Positions 35,501 through 44,179 of a DNA stretch of 64,000 nucleotides are shown here, one piece after another; the stretch's first letter is position 1, and each line of letters opens with the position of its first letter. This stretch comes from Soehngenia sp. Its GTDB lineage: Bacteria > Bacillota > Clostridia > Tissierellales > Tissierellaceae. Where the stretch lies: contig JAGXFX010000027.1 in NCBI GenBank assembly GCA_024637045.1, positions 1 to 64,000 on the forward strand, given 5' to 3'. The notes below the pieces were generated by a model. That model was not told the origin of the DNA. It ran no database searches and worked only from the letters and a program-made list of their open reading frames with translations. Position numbers and translations under genes: made by a program.

Positions 35501-37304
35501 CTCTGAAATTTTCAATAATTTCTTCGTCCATTGAAAGCTTGTTTGAAATAATGTATTTTAGATAATTTTCAGCCGGTATAGAAGATTTTAAAGGTCTTAT
35601 TGCCAGGTAATCTCTCATAGGTGAATAGAGGTTTTCATCATTTACTCGAGTTATAACTTCAGAAGCTCTATCTAGAGCACTTAATCTGATGTTTGAAATA
35701 TTCGAGGATACCATTTCTATTAAATATGAGTAAAACAAATTTCTTCTTTTTGAATCAAGTTCATTCAAAGGCAAATAGTTAACGGTCTGTACAAGATAAA
35801 ATTGAGAAACTGTAATCAATTCATTAGATCTTTGATAAAAGTAGTTAAGAGCATCAAAATATTCGCCGTAACTACCTTTATCGCAGTTTTCAAACAGTGA
35901 TTTCACTATCAACTTCAAGTTGTATAGCCACGTGTTTTGAGAGTCAATAATCTTGTGACTAGGTATCAAAAGCGACTCCAAAATTTCCTTGAATACAACC
36001 ACACTAGTTTCTTCGGGTTTCTTGCGAGCAACAGAGTTAGGAAGTTCTTTTCTGTATTCCTCATCATAATTTGCTAAAAGCTTACCAATTAGTTCAGCTG
36101 ATTCCTTCCGAACATCTTCCTCTTTATGAAGCAAGAGGTCGGTTAAAAAACTTAACACCATTATTTTTTGCTTCTGTGTAAGATAGGTTGAATATTCTTT
36201 TAGAATTTCAATATATAATCTAAGTATTCTCCAATTGGATTCTCCTCGTGCTTCTTCAAGTATTTCAAGAAACTTTTCATGATCCATAAGATTAGTCATT
36301 AGGAAGATATTATTTTCAATAGCTTTATACTTGAAGGAATCTACAATATCTTCACCACGCAGAAGACTCCAATAAGTTTTTTCTTTCTTTTCAAGCTTGC
36401 CATTCAATGTAGTGTTAACGCCCATTGATTCCATGTATTCTTCAAAGTCTTTTAGTTTGCTGTAAACTCGTTTGTATCGCATTTTTTTAGCTTCATCCAC
36501 ATTGTCTAACTTATCCAGGATAACTTGAAAGGATTCGTCTAAGTTGTAAGTATTCATTACATGTCTTCCATCAACGTCTTTATTCTTAACCCTGAAATCA
36601 GCATAAATCAGAACAAGTGATTCCAATGGTAGTGTTTCAAGCTCAAGGTCCCAAGTTGAGTGATTAGTGGATATGTGTCCAATCTTGTCCAGTCTCAATT
36701 GTTTGAACCATAGTTCAGTATAGTAGTAGTGCAAATAAGGAACTCTTTTTTGCTCATCTTTAACAACACCATATTTTCCTACATCATGTCCAAGGCTTGC
36801 ACCAAGAACGACACCCAGATCAATTGGAAGGTCGAGTTCCTTAAGTTGAACTGCAACATGCATAGCGACATCTTTTACTCCCAGAACATGATCAATTGTA
36901 TTGTAACCATTGATAACCATGTCAAGCTGCATTATTTCATAAATAAAGAGTTTGTCATATGCTTCCTTGAATCGATAAAACTCCTCAATCGCATCTTTAA
37001 CATCATAGTCGAAATGACTGTTTCCATTAACATCTCTTAATAGGGTTAGAACCTCTTCATAAAGTACTAAGTTGTTCATATCGACTAGTTCACTTTCCTT
37101 ATGTGAAAATGATTTATACAGAGCATAATCATAGATAGTCTTAATCCATTCAATCGGCTCCATAGGTTTAAATTCGTTTAGAAAATCCTGAATAATTTCC
37201 ATAAAAGAAAGGACAGAAGCACTTCTGTCTTTTTTTAGTTCATCAATCCTCTTTTTTCTATTATTTGATACTAGATAATCTTCAAGCCTTTGTTCGATAT
37301 TCAT
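32580..37304 (-). CDS. 1574-residue fusion: HD, helical repeats, NadD-like, GNAT-like, PRTase-like
   Basis: Regions in order: an HD domain (about 135-245) with LGHDVGKYG at 171-179; a long alpha-helical region like HEAT repeats (about 330-860); a NadD/cytidylyltransferase-type domain (about 872-1050) with FFPGSFDPFSLGH and SSTQIRD; a GNAT-like region (about 1070-1240, weak); a phosphoribosyltransferase-like region (about 1270-1480) with VMLLDDLLHKGYR, like the PRPP loop. ATG 37304 follows AAGGAGGAAG. HD proteins of the YqeK type are normally encoded beside NadD as separate small genes, so this fusion suggests nucleotide or NAD metabolism or signalling. Domain names for the GNAT and PRTase parts rest on short motifs. 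The next two genes are translationally coupled to it. Confidence 0.8.
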   Translation of the reverse strand: MNIEQRLEDYLVSNNRKKRIDELKKDRSASVLSFMEIIQDFLNEFKPMEPIEWIKTIYDYALYKSFSHKESELVDMNNLVLYEEVLTLLRDVNGNSHFDYDVKDAIEEFYRFKEAYDKLFIYEIMQLDMVINGYNTIDHVLGVKDVAMHVAVQLKELDLPIDLGVVLGASLGHDVGKYGVVKDEQKRVPYLHYYYTELWFKQLRLDKIGHISTNHSTWDLELETLPLESLVLIYADFRVKNKDVDGRHVMNTYNLDESFQVILDKLDNVDEAKKMRYKRVYSKLKDFEEYMESMGVNTTLNGKLEKKEKTYWSLLRGEDIVDSFKYKAIENNIFLMTNLMDHEKFLEILEEARGESNWRILRLYIEILKEYSTYLTQKQKIMVLSFLTDLLLHKEEDVRKESAELIGKLLANYDEEYRKELPNSVARKKPEETSVVVFKEILESLLIPSHKIIDSQNTWLYNLKLIVKSLFENCDKGSYGEYFDALNYFYQRSNELITVSQFYLVQTVNYLPLNELDSKRRNLFYSYLIEMVSSNISNIRLSALDRASEVITRVNDENLYSPMRDYLAIRPLKSSIPAENYLKYIISNKLSMDEEIIENFRENYIQDQANVSELFLENLKTATGWTTKKINIDILYDQVRKNPKETGIHTAIHLCNMLKVSAVERVRNYSGYTLLSIIPMLSLEQRNDVAIELLRALEMENYQFTKFIPEYLGHLFLYLPPQELDEVIDDLEEKIKVSRPQTIMLLLNTIGTAIINYPKYRDLFKEDDKTNKKRLNRLLGLLLVPIASYSVEIKTEALRVIASTVFNSDKLTHHEKQTVFRRIGKKILTLIEDSRENNFVFYNNAASLNHIYRYISDFEFEHGILDVTTDEDVVFFPGSFDPFSLGHREIAKEIRRKGFEIYLAVDEFSWSKRTEAHQFRRNIINMSISKEDGIYLFPKEIPINISSDSDMSNLREIFGDREVYVAVGSDVIINASAYKKNREILNFSHVIFDRRTDQSHTGDSDSLKEAILRIKGKVIQLTLPTQYEDISSTQIRDNIDKNRDISKLIDPMAADYIYNYGLYIREPLYKTLVETKTLDVEVHRNLSSEILIYLMDNFGNKIKEEGVIDLRNKMSYRIIILKDMETGLPLGFSAFYWVRHSMLYDEFENQKLTDYIRTNAKGRTAFISCLYARDDNDNLMDMVLNETLSIALNRDYNYALYCNTMISGMNEKAEEYLLMQGFSRMPFQHKNSPMYMVDMNNPISINLDLENTLKAPYDSDLRIQKVITSTRKILKRALADLYPNELLISFNRDMVYSKLIQKLCDENGVSILDSKKKYLGEKMCVPFGIILNNSIIPNTVTKTLHTERIFAPDIHSFTVGEFPNYLSLEGQCKTIKSFERPVMLLDDLLHKGYRIKIVEPLLRKEGIKISKLFVGILSGKGKEIAQIRNLDVEYAYFVPNLRLWFNESSQYPFLGGDMVKKDYLESNLIPSVNFILPYVSPRFIKDITQDAIYNLSEICLNNSLDLLKIIEEVYQEINEKNLTLASLGEVIFTPRYPDLERSVFQKRHQKPSTFLEMDIHYLKRLEHTMRGHSR

Positions 37305-37345
37305 GGGCTTCCTCCTTGTAAAGGGTAATCCGTGACTGCCATCAA

Positions 37346-37633
37346 TTATTCCTGGTCGATAAATTCAGTATTTAAGAATTTAAATGATTCGCATAGTTGT
37401 CCTTTAATGTTTTCATCCAGAACTCCTTCGACTTCACATTTCATAGTAGCAATGTTTTCATTTCGTGTAACAATCATAGTTGCAATATTTATATCATTTG
37501 CAGCAAGAATTGAGCTAATTTTGCTGATAACTCCCTTTTGATCCACATATTCAAATACAAAACCAGGTTTGTGGACCATTTCTGTTGAATCCTGTTCTGA
37601 TACAGTGGAATTTTTCTTTATATTATTTACCAT
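37346..37633 (-). CDS. ACT-domain protein
   Basis: 95 residues. After a polar N terminus, an ACT domain spans about 22-92 (FVFEYVDQKGVISKISSILAANDINIATMIVTR). Similar domains end the beta chain of iron-sulfur serine dehydratases and bind amino acids as regulators. It is alone here, with no dehydratase beside it. It precedes the 1574-residue fusion by 41 bases on the same strand and shares its promoter, so it may supply ligand sensing for that operon. AGGAGGGG precedes the ATG. Confidence 0.8.
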   Translation of the reverse strand: MVNNIKKNSTVSEQDSTEMVHKPGFVFEYVDQKGVISKISSILAANDINIATMIVTRNENIATMKCEVEGVLDENIKGQLCESFKFLNTEFIDQE

Positions 37634-37659
37634 AGAATACCCCTCCTTTGATTACTTCA

Positions 37660-37688
37660 ATTATATAATTATAAGAGTGGCTTTTCAA
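37660..37688 (-). promoter_or_regulatory. Promoter of the ACT / fusion-protein operon
   Basis: On the minus strand: TTGAAA, 17 bases, TATAAT. It diverges from the plus-strand promoter 20 bases away. Confidence 0.65.
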
Positions 37689-37708
37689 TGATGAATTGGC
37701 AAAGACAA

Positions 37709-37738
37709 TTGCAAGAAACACATATATATGGGTATAAT
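37709..37738 (+). promoter_or_regulatory. Promoter of the PfkB-to-PmbA operon
   Basis: TTGCAA, 18 bases, TATAAT, directly upstream of the first gene of a 9-kb operon. Confidence 0.55.
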
Positions 37739-37761
37739 AGTATGCAATGGGGGTGCAAATT

Positions 37762-38694
37762 ATGATACTATCCATAGATTTAAATCCAGTATTGAACAAG
37801 TGGTTGGATGTTGATAAAAAGTTTCAGGAATCAAAGTCATATATGGCTGATATTACAGGAAAGATTCCGGGGGATGGGGGTGCATACCTCACCTTGATTT
37901 TAAGCTTGATGAACGAGCAGTCCAGACTAACCGGTTTTTCGGGTGGTTCCACAGGGGATTTCATAAAAACCAAAATAAGAGATGCAGGTGTTTTTGATTC
38001 TATTGTTAGAATTGGAGAAGAAAGTCCTGAAAGAATGTTTTTGAATTTTAAAGACAAGAAAGTTGATATAAGTCAGAAGTATCCGTGTATTACCCGAGAT
38101 GAAATATCAGAGTTTTACAAGGAATTGAAAGAAGGACTTAATACCTGTGAGATAATCTGTTGCAGTGGGGAATACCCAGACAATATGCCAGATGAAATGC
38201 CTCTTGATATTGCTCTTCTATCCAGGGAGTGGGGTAGAAAATTGCTAGTTGCACCAAAGCTTGAGTTTTTAGAGGGTATTGTTCAAGAAGTTCCCTATTT
38301 ACTTGTATTAACCATAGAAGGTTTGGAAAGTCTTACAAATCTTAAACTTCAGTTTGAGGGCGAAATAATCAGAGCCTGCCAGTATCTATTTCAGAATGAT
38401 ATCGAATACGTTGTTGTAGATATGAACGAGATGGGACTTTTAGTAATGAACAGTGAAAATGGATTCGGTATGAAAATTGAGAAGGAAGCTATGGGTGATG
38501 AAGATTTTATGCATAGTGGAATTCTTGCTGGATTTGCGACTGGAATGATAAGGAAGTATGATTTTGAGACTACTGCAAGATTATCATTTGCATGCGGTGT
38601 ACTTGACTACCGTATTCATAAAGGAAAGCCTGATATGACTGATATAAAATATTTGATGAATAGGATTGACACAAGAAGTTTTCATAACTTATAG
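37762..38694 (+). CDS. PfkB-family sugar kinase-like protein with altered anion hole
   Basis: 310 residues from ATG 37762 (GGGGGTG upstream). The sequence follows 1-phosphofructokinase/tagatose kinases: LSIDLNPVLNKWLDV at the start and TGFSGGSTGDFI for the second motif. In the ATP-binding signature, where GAGDxFxAG is usual, it has GDEDFMHSG: the catalytic Asp is kept but the two small anion-hole residues are Asp and Glu. Kinase activity is therefore doubtful and a binding or regulatory role is possible. It starts the operon that ends at 46912. Confidence 0.75.
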   Translation: MILSIDLNPVLNKWLDVDKKFQESKSYMADITGKIPGDGGAYLTLILSLMNEQSRLTGFSGGSTGDFIKTKIRDAGVFDSIVRIGEESPERMFLNFKDKKVDISQKYPCITRDEISEFYKELKEGLNTCEIICCSGEYPDNMPDEMPLDIALLSREWGRKLLVAPKLEFLEGIVQEVPYLLVLTIEGLESLTNLKLQFEGEIIRACQYLFQNDIEYVVVDMNEMGLLVMNSENGFGMKIEKEAMGDEDFMHSGILAGFATGMIRKYDFETTARLSFACGVLDYRIHKGKPDMTDIKYLMNRIDTRSFHNL

Positions 38695-38707
38695 GAATGG
38701 TGATAAA

Positions 38708-39793
38708 ATGGTTAGATTTTTACATTCTGGTGACATTCACCTGGGAATGAAATTTAAGAATGCTTCATTCGGAGCAGAGAAAGGAAAAGTGAGGAGAGAG
38801 GAACTTTGGCAGACCTTTGGGGATATGATTGAGTATTCTGTAAAAACTGAAAAAGATCTCATACTCATATCTGGAGATTTATTTGAGTATAGTACATTGA
38901 CTATAAAGGATATAAAGAGAGTTAAGGATACTTTAGCCTCTGCCGAAAAGCAACACATAATAATATCTCCTGGAAATCACGATCCTGCCACTAGTGAATC
39001 ACCCTATTCCGGAGTTGACTGGCCAGATAATGTAACTATTTTAAACCAAAATGGTGTTCAACAGGTTTATATTGAGGAGCTTAGAGCTTCAGTTTGGGGT
39101 ATTGGTGCAATGAGAAATGAGAATGAGTTGAAATCTGAACTGGTAAAGATTAAGTCGGTTGAGGGTCAAAAGAATATTTTGATGCTTCACGGAGAGTTTG
39201 GGTCCAATGGAGATTATCCTCTTCCTAGCATAGAAAAGCTAATAGAACTTTCAATGGACTATATTGCACTAGGCCATATACACAAGCCTGAATTTCTTTA
39301 TAAAAATATTGCTTATTGTGGTTCGTTGGAGCCTTTGGACTTTGGAGAAACTGGACCCAGAGGTTTTGTTGAGGGCGAATTGTCCACTGAGTGCAGTTGC
39401 CGGTTTATTCCTTTTGCAAAAAGAAATTTCCAAATAGTTGAACTTGAACTGACCAAGGAGATGACCGTCGAAAAGATAGTTGAGGAACTAATTCTATCAA
39501 CTGGGGAAAAGCGAAATGATAATTTCTACCGCATAGTACTCACAGGAATATCACCCTTGTTTCTAGATATGAAAGCTCTTGAAACAAGATTCAAACGAGA
39601 GGTGTATTACCTGGAGCTGATTGATAGATCAAAACCGGATATTGATTTGGAAAAACTTTCATATGATAATAGAGGAAATATTCTTGGGATGTATATCGAC
39701 AGTTTTAGTGATGAAGATCTTGACGATTCAGTTAAGAAAGATGCTTTTTACGCTGGAATATATGCTCTATTGGAAGGAAGCGACCTAATATGA
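38708..39793 (+). CDS. SbcD/YhaO-like metallophosphoesterase, DNA exonuclease
   Basis: 361 residues from ATG 38708. The catalytic metal motifs of the Mre11/SbcD family are all present: SGDIHLGM, LISGDLFEY, SPGNHD, LMLHGEFG and ALGHIHKP. The protein overlaps the next gene, an SbcC/YhaN-like ATPase, by four bases, so the two form the usual nuclease-ATPase pair acting on DNA ends. The length is closer to Bacillus YhaO than to E. coli SbcD. Confidence 0.88.
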   Translation: MVRFLHSGDIHLGMKFKNASFGAEKGKVRREELWQTFGDMIEYSVKTEKDLILISGDLFEYSTLTIKDIKRVKDTLASAEKQHIIISPGNHDPATSESPYSGVDWPDNVTILNQNGVQQVYIEELRASVWGIGAMRNENELKSELVKIKSVEGQKNILMLHGEFGSNGDYPLPSIEKLIELSMDYIALGHIHKPEFLYKNIAYCGSLEPLDFGETGPRGFVEGELSTECSCRFIPFAKRNFQIVELELTKEMTVEKIVEELILSTGEKRNDNFYRIVLTGISPLFLDMKALETRFKREVYYLELIDRSKPDIDLEKLSYDNRGNILGMYIDSFSDEDLDDSVKKDAFYAGIYALLEGSDLI

Positions 39794-42162
39794 GAATAAT
39801 GGATCTTCATCTTCATGGGTTTGGGAAGTATCAAGATTTCACACTTAAGTTGGAGCAGGGAGTTAACCTTGTCCATGGTCCAAATGAGAGCGGTAAGTCT
39901 ACATTACATAGCTTTATTAATGGCATGTTTTATGGATTTATAAAACCATACACAAAAAGAACACTGTACTCACAGGATCATCAAAGACTTCTACCTTGGT
40001 CTGGTTCGAGTTACAGCGGAAGCATTGTATTTGAAAAAGATGGACAAATCTATAGAATCTTTAGAGATTTTGCAAAAGGCAGGGAAGAGACCAGAGTTTT
40101 TCATGAAGATACGGGTGAGGATATAACTAAAATGTTTCAGAATGCTCATAACGCTAGGATTTTGCAGCCTGGAGAGTATTTTTTTGGAATAAACAGTGGT
40201 GTTTTTAACAATACTTTATTCATAGGTCAACAAAACATAAGACCCGAAGGAAGTCTGGCTTATGAAGTCAGGGAAAGACTAGTCAATTCATCAACGGGTG
40301 GTGACGAAAAGATATCCGTAGAAAGAGCTCTTGGATTTCTTGATGAACAACTTAAGGATATAGGTACTACTAGAGCATCTACTTCTGAATACGGTCGTTT
40401 GCAAACTGAAATCTTTGATACTGAAAAGAGATTGGCATTGGTAGTCGAAGATACCGAAAAATACAGACAATTGATGAAGAGTCGTTCAAATATATTAAAA
40501 GAATTAAACAACACAAAAGAGGACTTGATGAATTACAACAGCATAATTCACAAGCTTAAAATACAAGAGAAACTTGGAATATACAGAGATATATTGCAAA
40601 TAAGAGAAAAAAACAAAAAAATAGGCGAAGAACTTGAAAGTGTGCTAGGGCATGAAAGCAAGACGCAGGATGACTATGATGAGGCATTAGCAATCAATGA
40701 AGAAATTGGACTGATTAACTCAAGAATTGCTTCTTGGAATGAACAAATTGTTGACATAGAGGAAAGTATAGAAAAAATATATACTGAAGAGACTGATTTT
40801 CTTGAAAACTATCAGGAGATAATTGAAGATTGTAACAGATTTCAAAAACTCGATTATCTCGCACCGAAAGACGAGAGTATGGAGTTTCTTAATAATAACA
40901 GAATCAAGATAAACAGATATAATGATTTTTACGTCTGGTCAATGTCAATACTTTCAATAATATATATGTCCTTATTTTTTTATTCTATTACTCAGGGAAA
41001 TATTATTTTTCTTGCCTCGACACAAATCATTTTGATACTTTTGGTTTATGGTTTAACCAGAATAAGAACCTATAAAATGGAATTAGGAAAAATTGAAGAT
41101 ATCAGCCTGATTGAGAACGAAAAAGTACAGATATTGAAAAAATATGAAATGGAAGATAAACATCAGCTATATAGTCTCTTTGAAAGAGCTAAATTTAATG
41201 GAAGCAAGGCAGAGCAAGATAAAGAAATACTGATGGAATTTCTAGTAAAAAAGGATACTCTGTCTTTGAAAATAAGAAATTTGTCAATTGAGTCAGAATC
41301 GTTTCAAAAGGAGCAAAACAAATTGCTAGAACGTAATGATTCTGATAGTATAAGTAAATTCAAGAAAGGTTTACAAAAGAAAATAAGATTCTATGAGATA
41401 AAAAAGGAGATAGCCCATAACCAAGAAACCATAAAACGGATTCTAAAAGATGAAAACATTGAGGAGCTTAGAAGAATTCAAGAGGATTACCAGGAAGATT
41501 TTCAAACTTTTGAATCGGGAGATAAGGATAAGATCATCATAATTCATTCCAGTCTTGAAAACAGGAATAACGAACTACAATTGGAGCTTAAAAAGGTCGA
41601 GGGATCTTTATCACAGCTTGAGGATTCTGTTGAAGAGGAGATATCTCTGAATGAGAAGTTGGTGGGTTTGAAGGAAACAGAAAGTTATTTAAAGACAAAA
41701 AAAGGATCTCTTGAGTTTGCAAGGGATAGGATCAAGAAACTTTCTGGAGAGATTCATAAAGATTACGCCACTACTTTGAACAACAGAGTGGGCGGACTAC
41801 TGGACATGATAACCGACGGTAAATATTCAGGAGTGAAAGTAGATAAAAATCTTAATGTTGGATTGGTGGAGGCTACTTCACAAAGAATTGTCCCGGTGGA
41901 GAACCTTAGCGGTGGAACTTTGGACCAATTATACTTTGGTCTGAGAATTGGAATTATGGATGAGCTTCTGTCACAAGAACTACCCTTAATTTTGGATGAA
42001 TGCTTTTCACAGTATGATGACAAAAGGCTCAAAAATATACTTGAATTCATAATGAAATCTCAGGATAGACAGGTAATTATTTTCACTTGTCAGAATAGAG
42101 AAGAAGAATCACTTCATGAAATTGGCAAAAAATATAACAGGGTAGACCTGCAGCAGATTTAA
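39790..42162 (+). CDS. SbcC/YhaN-like SMC-type ATPase with membrane hairpin
   Basis: 790 residues. The Walker A motif is GPNESGKSTLHSF near residue 32. Long coiled coils (about 170-385 and 440-640) flank two membrane-like helices (about 384-425: WSMSILSIIYMSLFFYSI and FLASTQIILILLVYGL) in the position of the hook. The ABC signature NLSGGTLDQLYFGLRIG and Walker B LPLILDECF end the ATPase head. YhaN-type proteins share this hydrophobic hinge. No zinc-hook CxxC is seen. It should work with the preceding nuclease, perhaps at the membrane. Confidence 0.85.
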   Translation: MRIMDLHLHGFGKYQDFTLKLEQGVNLVHGPNESGKSTLHSFINGMFYGFIKPYTKRTLYSQDHQRLLPWSGSSYSGSIVFEKDGQIYRIFRDFAKGREETRVFHEDTGEDITKMFQNAHNARILQPGEYFFGINSGVFNNTLFIGQQNIRPEGSLAYEVRERLVNSSTGGDEKISVERALGFLDEQLKDIGTTRASTSEYGRLQTEIFDTEKRLALVVEDTEKYRQLMKSRSNILKELNNTKEDLMNYNSIIHKLKIQEKLGIYRDILQIREKNKKIGEELESVLGHESKTQDDYDEALAINEEIGLINSRIASWNEQIVDIEESIEKIYTEETDFLENYQEIIEDCNRFQKLDYLAPKDESMEFLNNNRIKINRYNDFYVWSMSILSIIYMSLFFYSITQGNIIFLASTQIILILLVYGLTRIRTYKMELGKIEDISLIENEKVQILKKYEMEDKHQLYSLFERAKFNGSKAEQDKEILMEFLVKKDTLSLKIRNLSIESESFQKEQNKLLERNDSDSISKFKKGLQKKIRFYEIKKEIAHNQETIKRILKDENIEELRRIQEDYQEDFQTFESGDKDKIIIIHSSLENRNNELQLELKKVEGSLSQLEDSVEEEISLNEKLVGLKETESYLKTKKGSLEFARDRIKKLSGEIHKDYATTLNNRVGGLLDMITDGKYSGVKVDKNLNVGLVEATSQRIVPVENLSGGTLDQLYFGLRIGIMDELLSQELPLILDECFSQYDDKRLKNILEFIMKSQDRQVIIFTCQNREEESLHEIGKKYNRVDLQQI

Positions 42163-42175
42163 GAGAGGTGCGTAA

Positions 42176-42895
42176 ATGATATATGCAATTGGAGATCTTC
42201 ATTTTGATCATTCAAAACAAAAGCCAATGGATGTTTTTGGTGAGAACTGGATAAATCACAAAGAAAAAATAGTCGATCATTGGAGGTCATGTGTTTATGA
42301 TGATGACCTTGTTCTCGTTCCTGGGGACATTTCATGGGCGCTGAAGCTGGATGAAGCTGTCCCAGATCTTAAGCTTATTGACAGTCTGCCAGGGCACAAG
42401 CTTTTTATAAAAGGAAATCATGACTACTGGTGGGAAAGCATTTCAAGGCTTACATCACTTGATCTTGAGTCAATAACTTTTATAAGGAACAACTCCTATC
42501 TATATGAAAACATTGGTATTGGAGGTACAAGAGGATGGATGAGCAGGGATTCCGACGGATTTGATGAGGGTGATGAAAAAATCTATAAAAGAGAACTGCT
42601 TAGACTTGATGCCTCACTATCTTCCATAGACGATGGAGTATCAAGAAAGATTGCCATGCTACATTACCCGCCATTTGACGGAAAGCTAAGACCAAATGAT
42701 TTTGTTGATGTATTGGTTAAACACAAAGTTGATATGTGCATATACGGGCATCTTCATGCAGAGGGGCTCAGATATGCAGTTGAAGGAATCATAAATGGTG
42801 TGGACTTTAAGTTGGTATCCAGTGACTTTCTGGATTTCAAGTTAAAGATTATAGAGGGGGACTGGAATGAAGACAATAGTGACAAAATCATATGA
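42176..42895 (+). CDS. Metallophosphoesterase
   Basis: 239 residues with the calcineurin-like motif set: AIGDLHFDH, LVPGDISWA, IKGNHDYWW, AMLHYPPF and CIYGHLHAE. It resembles single-domain phosphoesterases of clostridia with unknown substrate. It has its own AGAGAGGTG ribosome site and overlaps the next gene by 29 bases. Confidence 0.88.
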   Translation: MIYAIGDLHFDHSKQKPMDVFGENWINHKEKIVDHWRSCVYDDDLVLVPGDISWALKLDEAVPDLKLIDSLPGHKLFIKGNHDYWWESISRLTSLDLESITFIRNNSYLYENIGIGGTRGWMSRDSDGFDEGDEKIYKRELLRLDASLSSIDDGVSRKIAMLHYPPFDGKLRPNDFVDVLVKHKVDMCIYGHLHAEGLRYAVEGIINGVDFKLVSSDFLDFKLKIIEGDWNEDNSDKII

Positions 42896-43601
42896 TGAGA
42901 TGAGCAAGACTGCAGCAGATATGTTTGAAACAGAAATCGGAAACAATCCTGAGCTTGTACTCGGACTGGCAACAGGTTCGACACCTATAGGAACATATAA
43001 GGAGTTAGTTAGAAGACATATCGAGAAAGGGCTTGATTTCTCAAGGACAAAGTCATTTAATCTTGACGAATATGTAGGCTTGTCTGGAGATAATCCGAAC
43101 AGTTACAGACACTTTATGAATGAACACTTGTTTAATCACATAAATATTGAAAAGGAAAATACCCATGTACCAGATGGTTTGACTGAGAATCCTGAAGCAT
43201 ATGGAAAGAAATATGATCAAATGATTTTAGAATCGGGAGGCATAGGAATTCAGCTTCTTGGCATTGGCTCGAACGGTCATATAGCATTCAATGAACCAGA
43301 TGAGGAACTACCAGTAGAAACTGGTCTAGTTGAACTTTCGGAGCAGACCGTTGAGGATAACGCGAGATTCTTCCAATCCGTAGAACATGTTCCAACACAA
43401 GCGATTTCAATGGGTATGGGAAGTATAATGAAAGCTGAAAAAATTATAATACTCGCCAGCGGAGAGGGAAAATCAGAAGTATTAAGCGAGCTGCTGAATA
43501 GAGGTAAGGTAACATCAAGAATACCTGCAACATTTCTGTTGCTGCATCCTGATGTTACACTTATTTGCGACGAGGAAGCATACTCAGGAGTAAACAGATA
43601 A
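42867..43601 (+). CDS. nagB: Glucosamine-6-phosphate deaminase
   Basis: 244 residues, usual length for NagB. Marks: GLATGSTPIGTYKEL for phosphate binding, FNLDEYVGLSGDNPNSYRHF with the catalytic Asp, GIGSNGHIAFNEPD with the catalytic His region, and SMGMGSIMKAEKIIIL. It converts glucosamine-6-phosphate to fructose-6-phosphate and ammonia, which feeds amino sugars into glycolysis. GGGGGAC precedes the ATG within the end of the phosphoesterase gene, so the two are co-translated. Being downstream of a PfkB-like gene fits sugar phosphate metabolism. Confidence 0.93.
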   Translation: MKTIVTKSYDEMSKTAADMFETEIGNNPELVLGLATGSTPIGTYKELVRRHIEKGLDFSRTKSFNLDEYVGLSGDNPNSYRHFMNEHLFNHINIEKENTHVPDGLTENPEAYGKKYDQMILESGGIGIQLLGIGSNGHIAFNEPDEELPVETGLVELSEQTVEDNARFFQSVEHVPTQAISMGMGSIMKAEKIIILASGEGKSEVLSELLNRGKVTSRIPATFLLLHPDVTLICDEEAYSGVNR

Positions 43602-43615
43602 TCAGGAGGTTGAAT

Positions 43616-44179
43616 ATGGTTAAAGAGCTCGAAGTCAAGGTTCTTGATGTGGATATTGAGATTATGCAGGAGTTAATTCTTTCAAAAGGTGGAAAACTGA
43701 TCGGCAGGGAGAATCAGGTCAACACACTAATTGATTCTTCACAACTCCCGATAAAGTCATTTATGGATGCTTATCTGCGAATAAGAGAAAATCACAATAC
43801 TATTGATAATAGCAAGACTACGACATTTACACTAAAGAAGAATATCTTGAATAATGATTTGAGAGAAAACGAAGAGTATAATGTCCTGGTTGATGACAAG
43901 GATACATTGTTGGATATTTTGAAAAATCTTGGATTTGACGATATAAGAGTAGGTTACAAAGAAAGGGTATCCTACTCATTTTTGAATGGTAGAGTTGATA
44001 TTGACATCTGGGATAAGGAAACTTATCCTTATCCGTATATGGAAATTGAAGTTGGTAATGAGAATGATTTAAAAAAGATTTTGGAAGAGCTTAAGGTTCC
44101 GAAAGAAAAAGTTTCAAAATTATCCATTGTTGAACTTCAAGAAAAACTAAAGGAGAGTCAGGTGGAGGAAGATGCTTAA
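43616..44179 (+). CDS. CYTH-domain (class IV adenylate cyclase-like) protein
   Basis: 187 residues from ATG 43616, with AGGAGG upstream; the longer frame overlaps nagB without a site. The CYTH fold is shown by ELEVKVLDV (EXEXK-like start), AYLRIREN, TFTLKKN and RVDIDIWDKETYPYPYMEIE. The family includes thiamine triphosphatase, polyphosphatases and CyaB-type cyclases that bind triphosphates in a tunnel. The activity here cannot be decided. It overlaps tldD by eight bases. Confidence 0.85.
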   Translation: MVKELEVKVLDVDIEIMQELILSKGGKLIGRENQVNTLIDSSQLPIKSFMDAYLRIRENHNTIDNSKTTTFTLKKNILNNDLRENEEYNVLVDDKDTLLDILKNLGFDDIRVGYKERVSYSFLNGRVDIDIWDKETYPYPYMEIEVGNENDLKKILEELKVPKEKVSKLSIVELQEKLKESQVEEDA

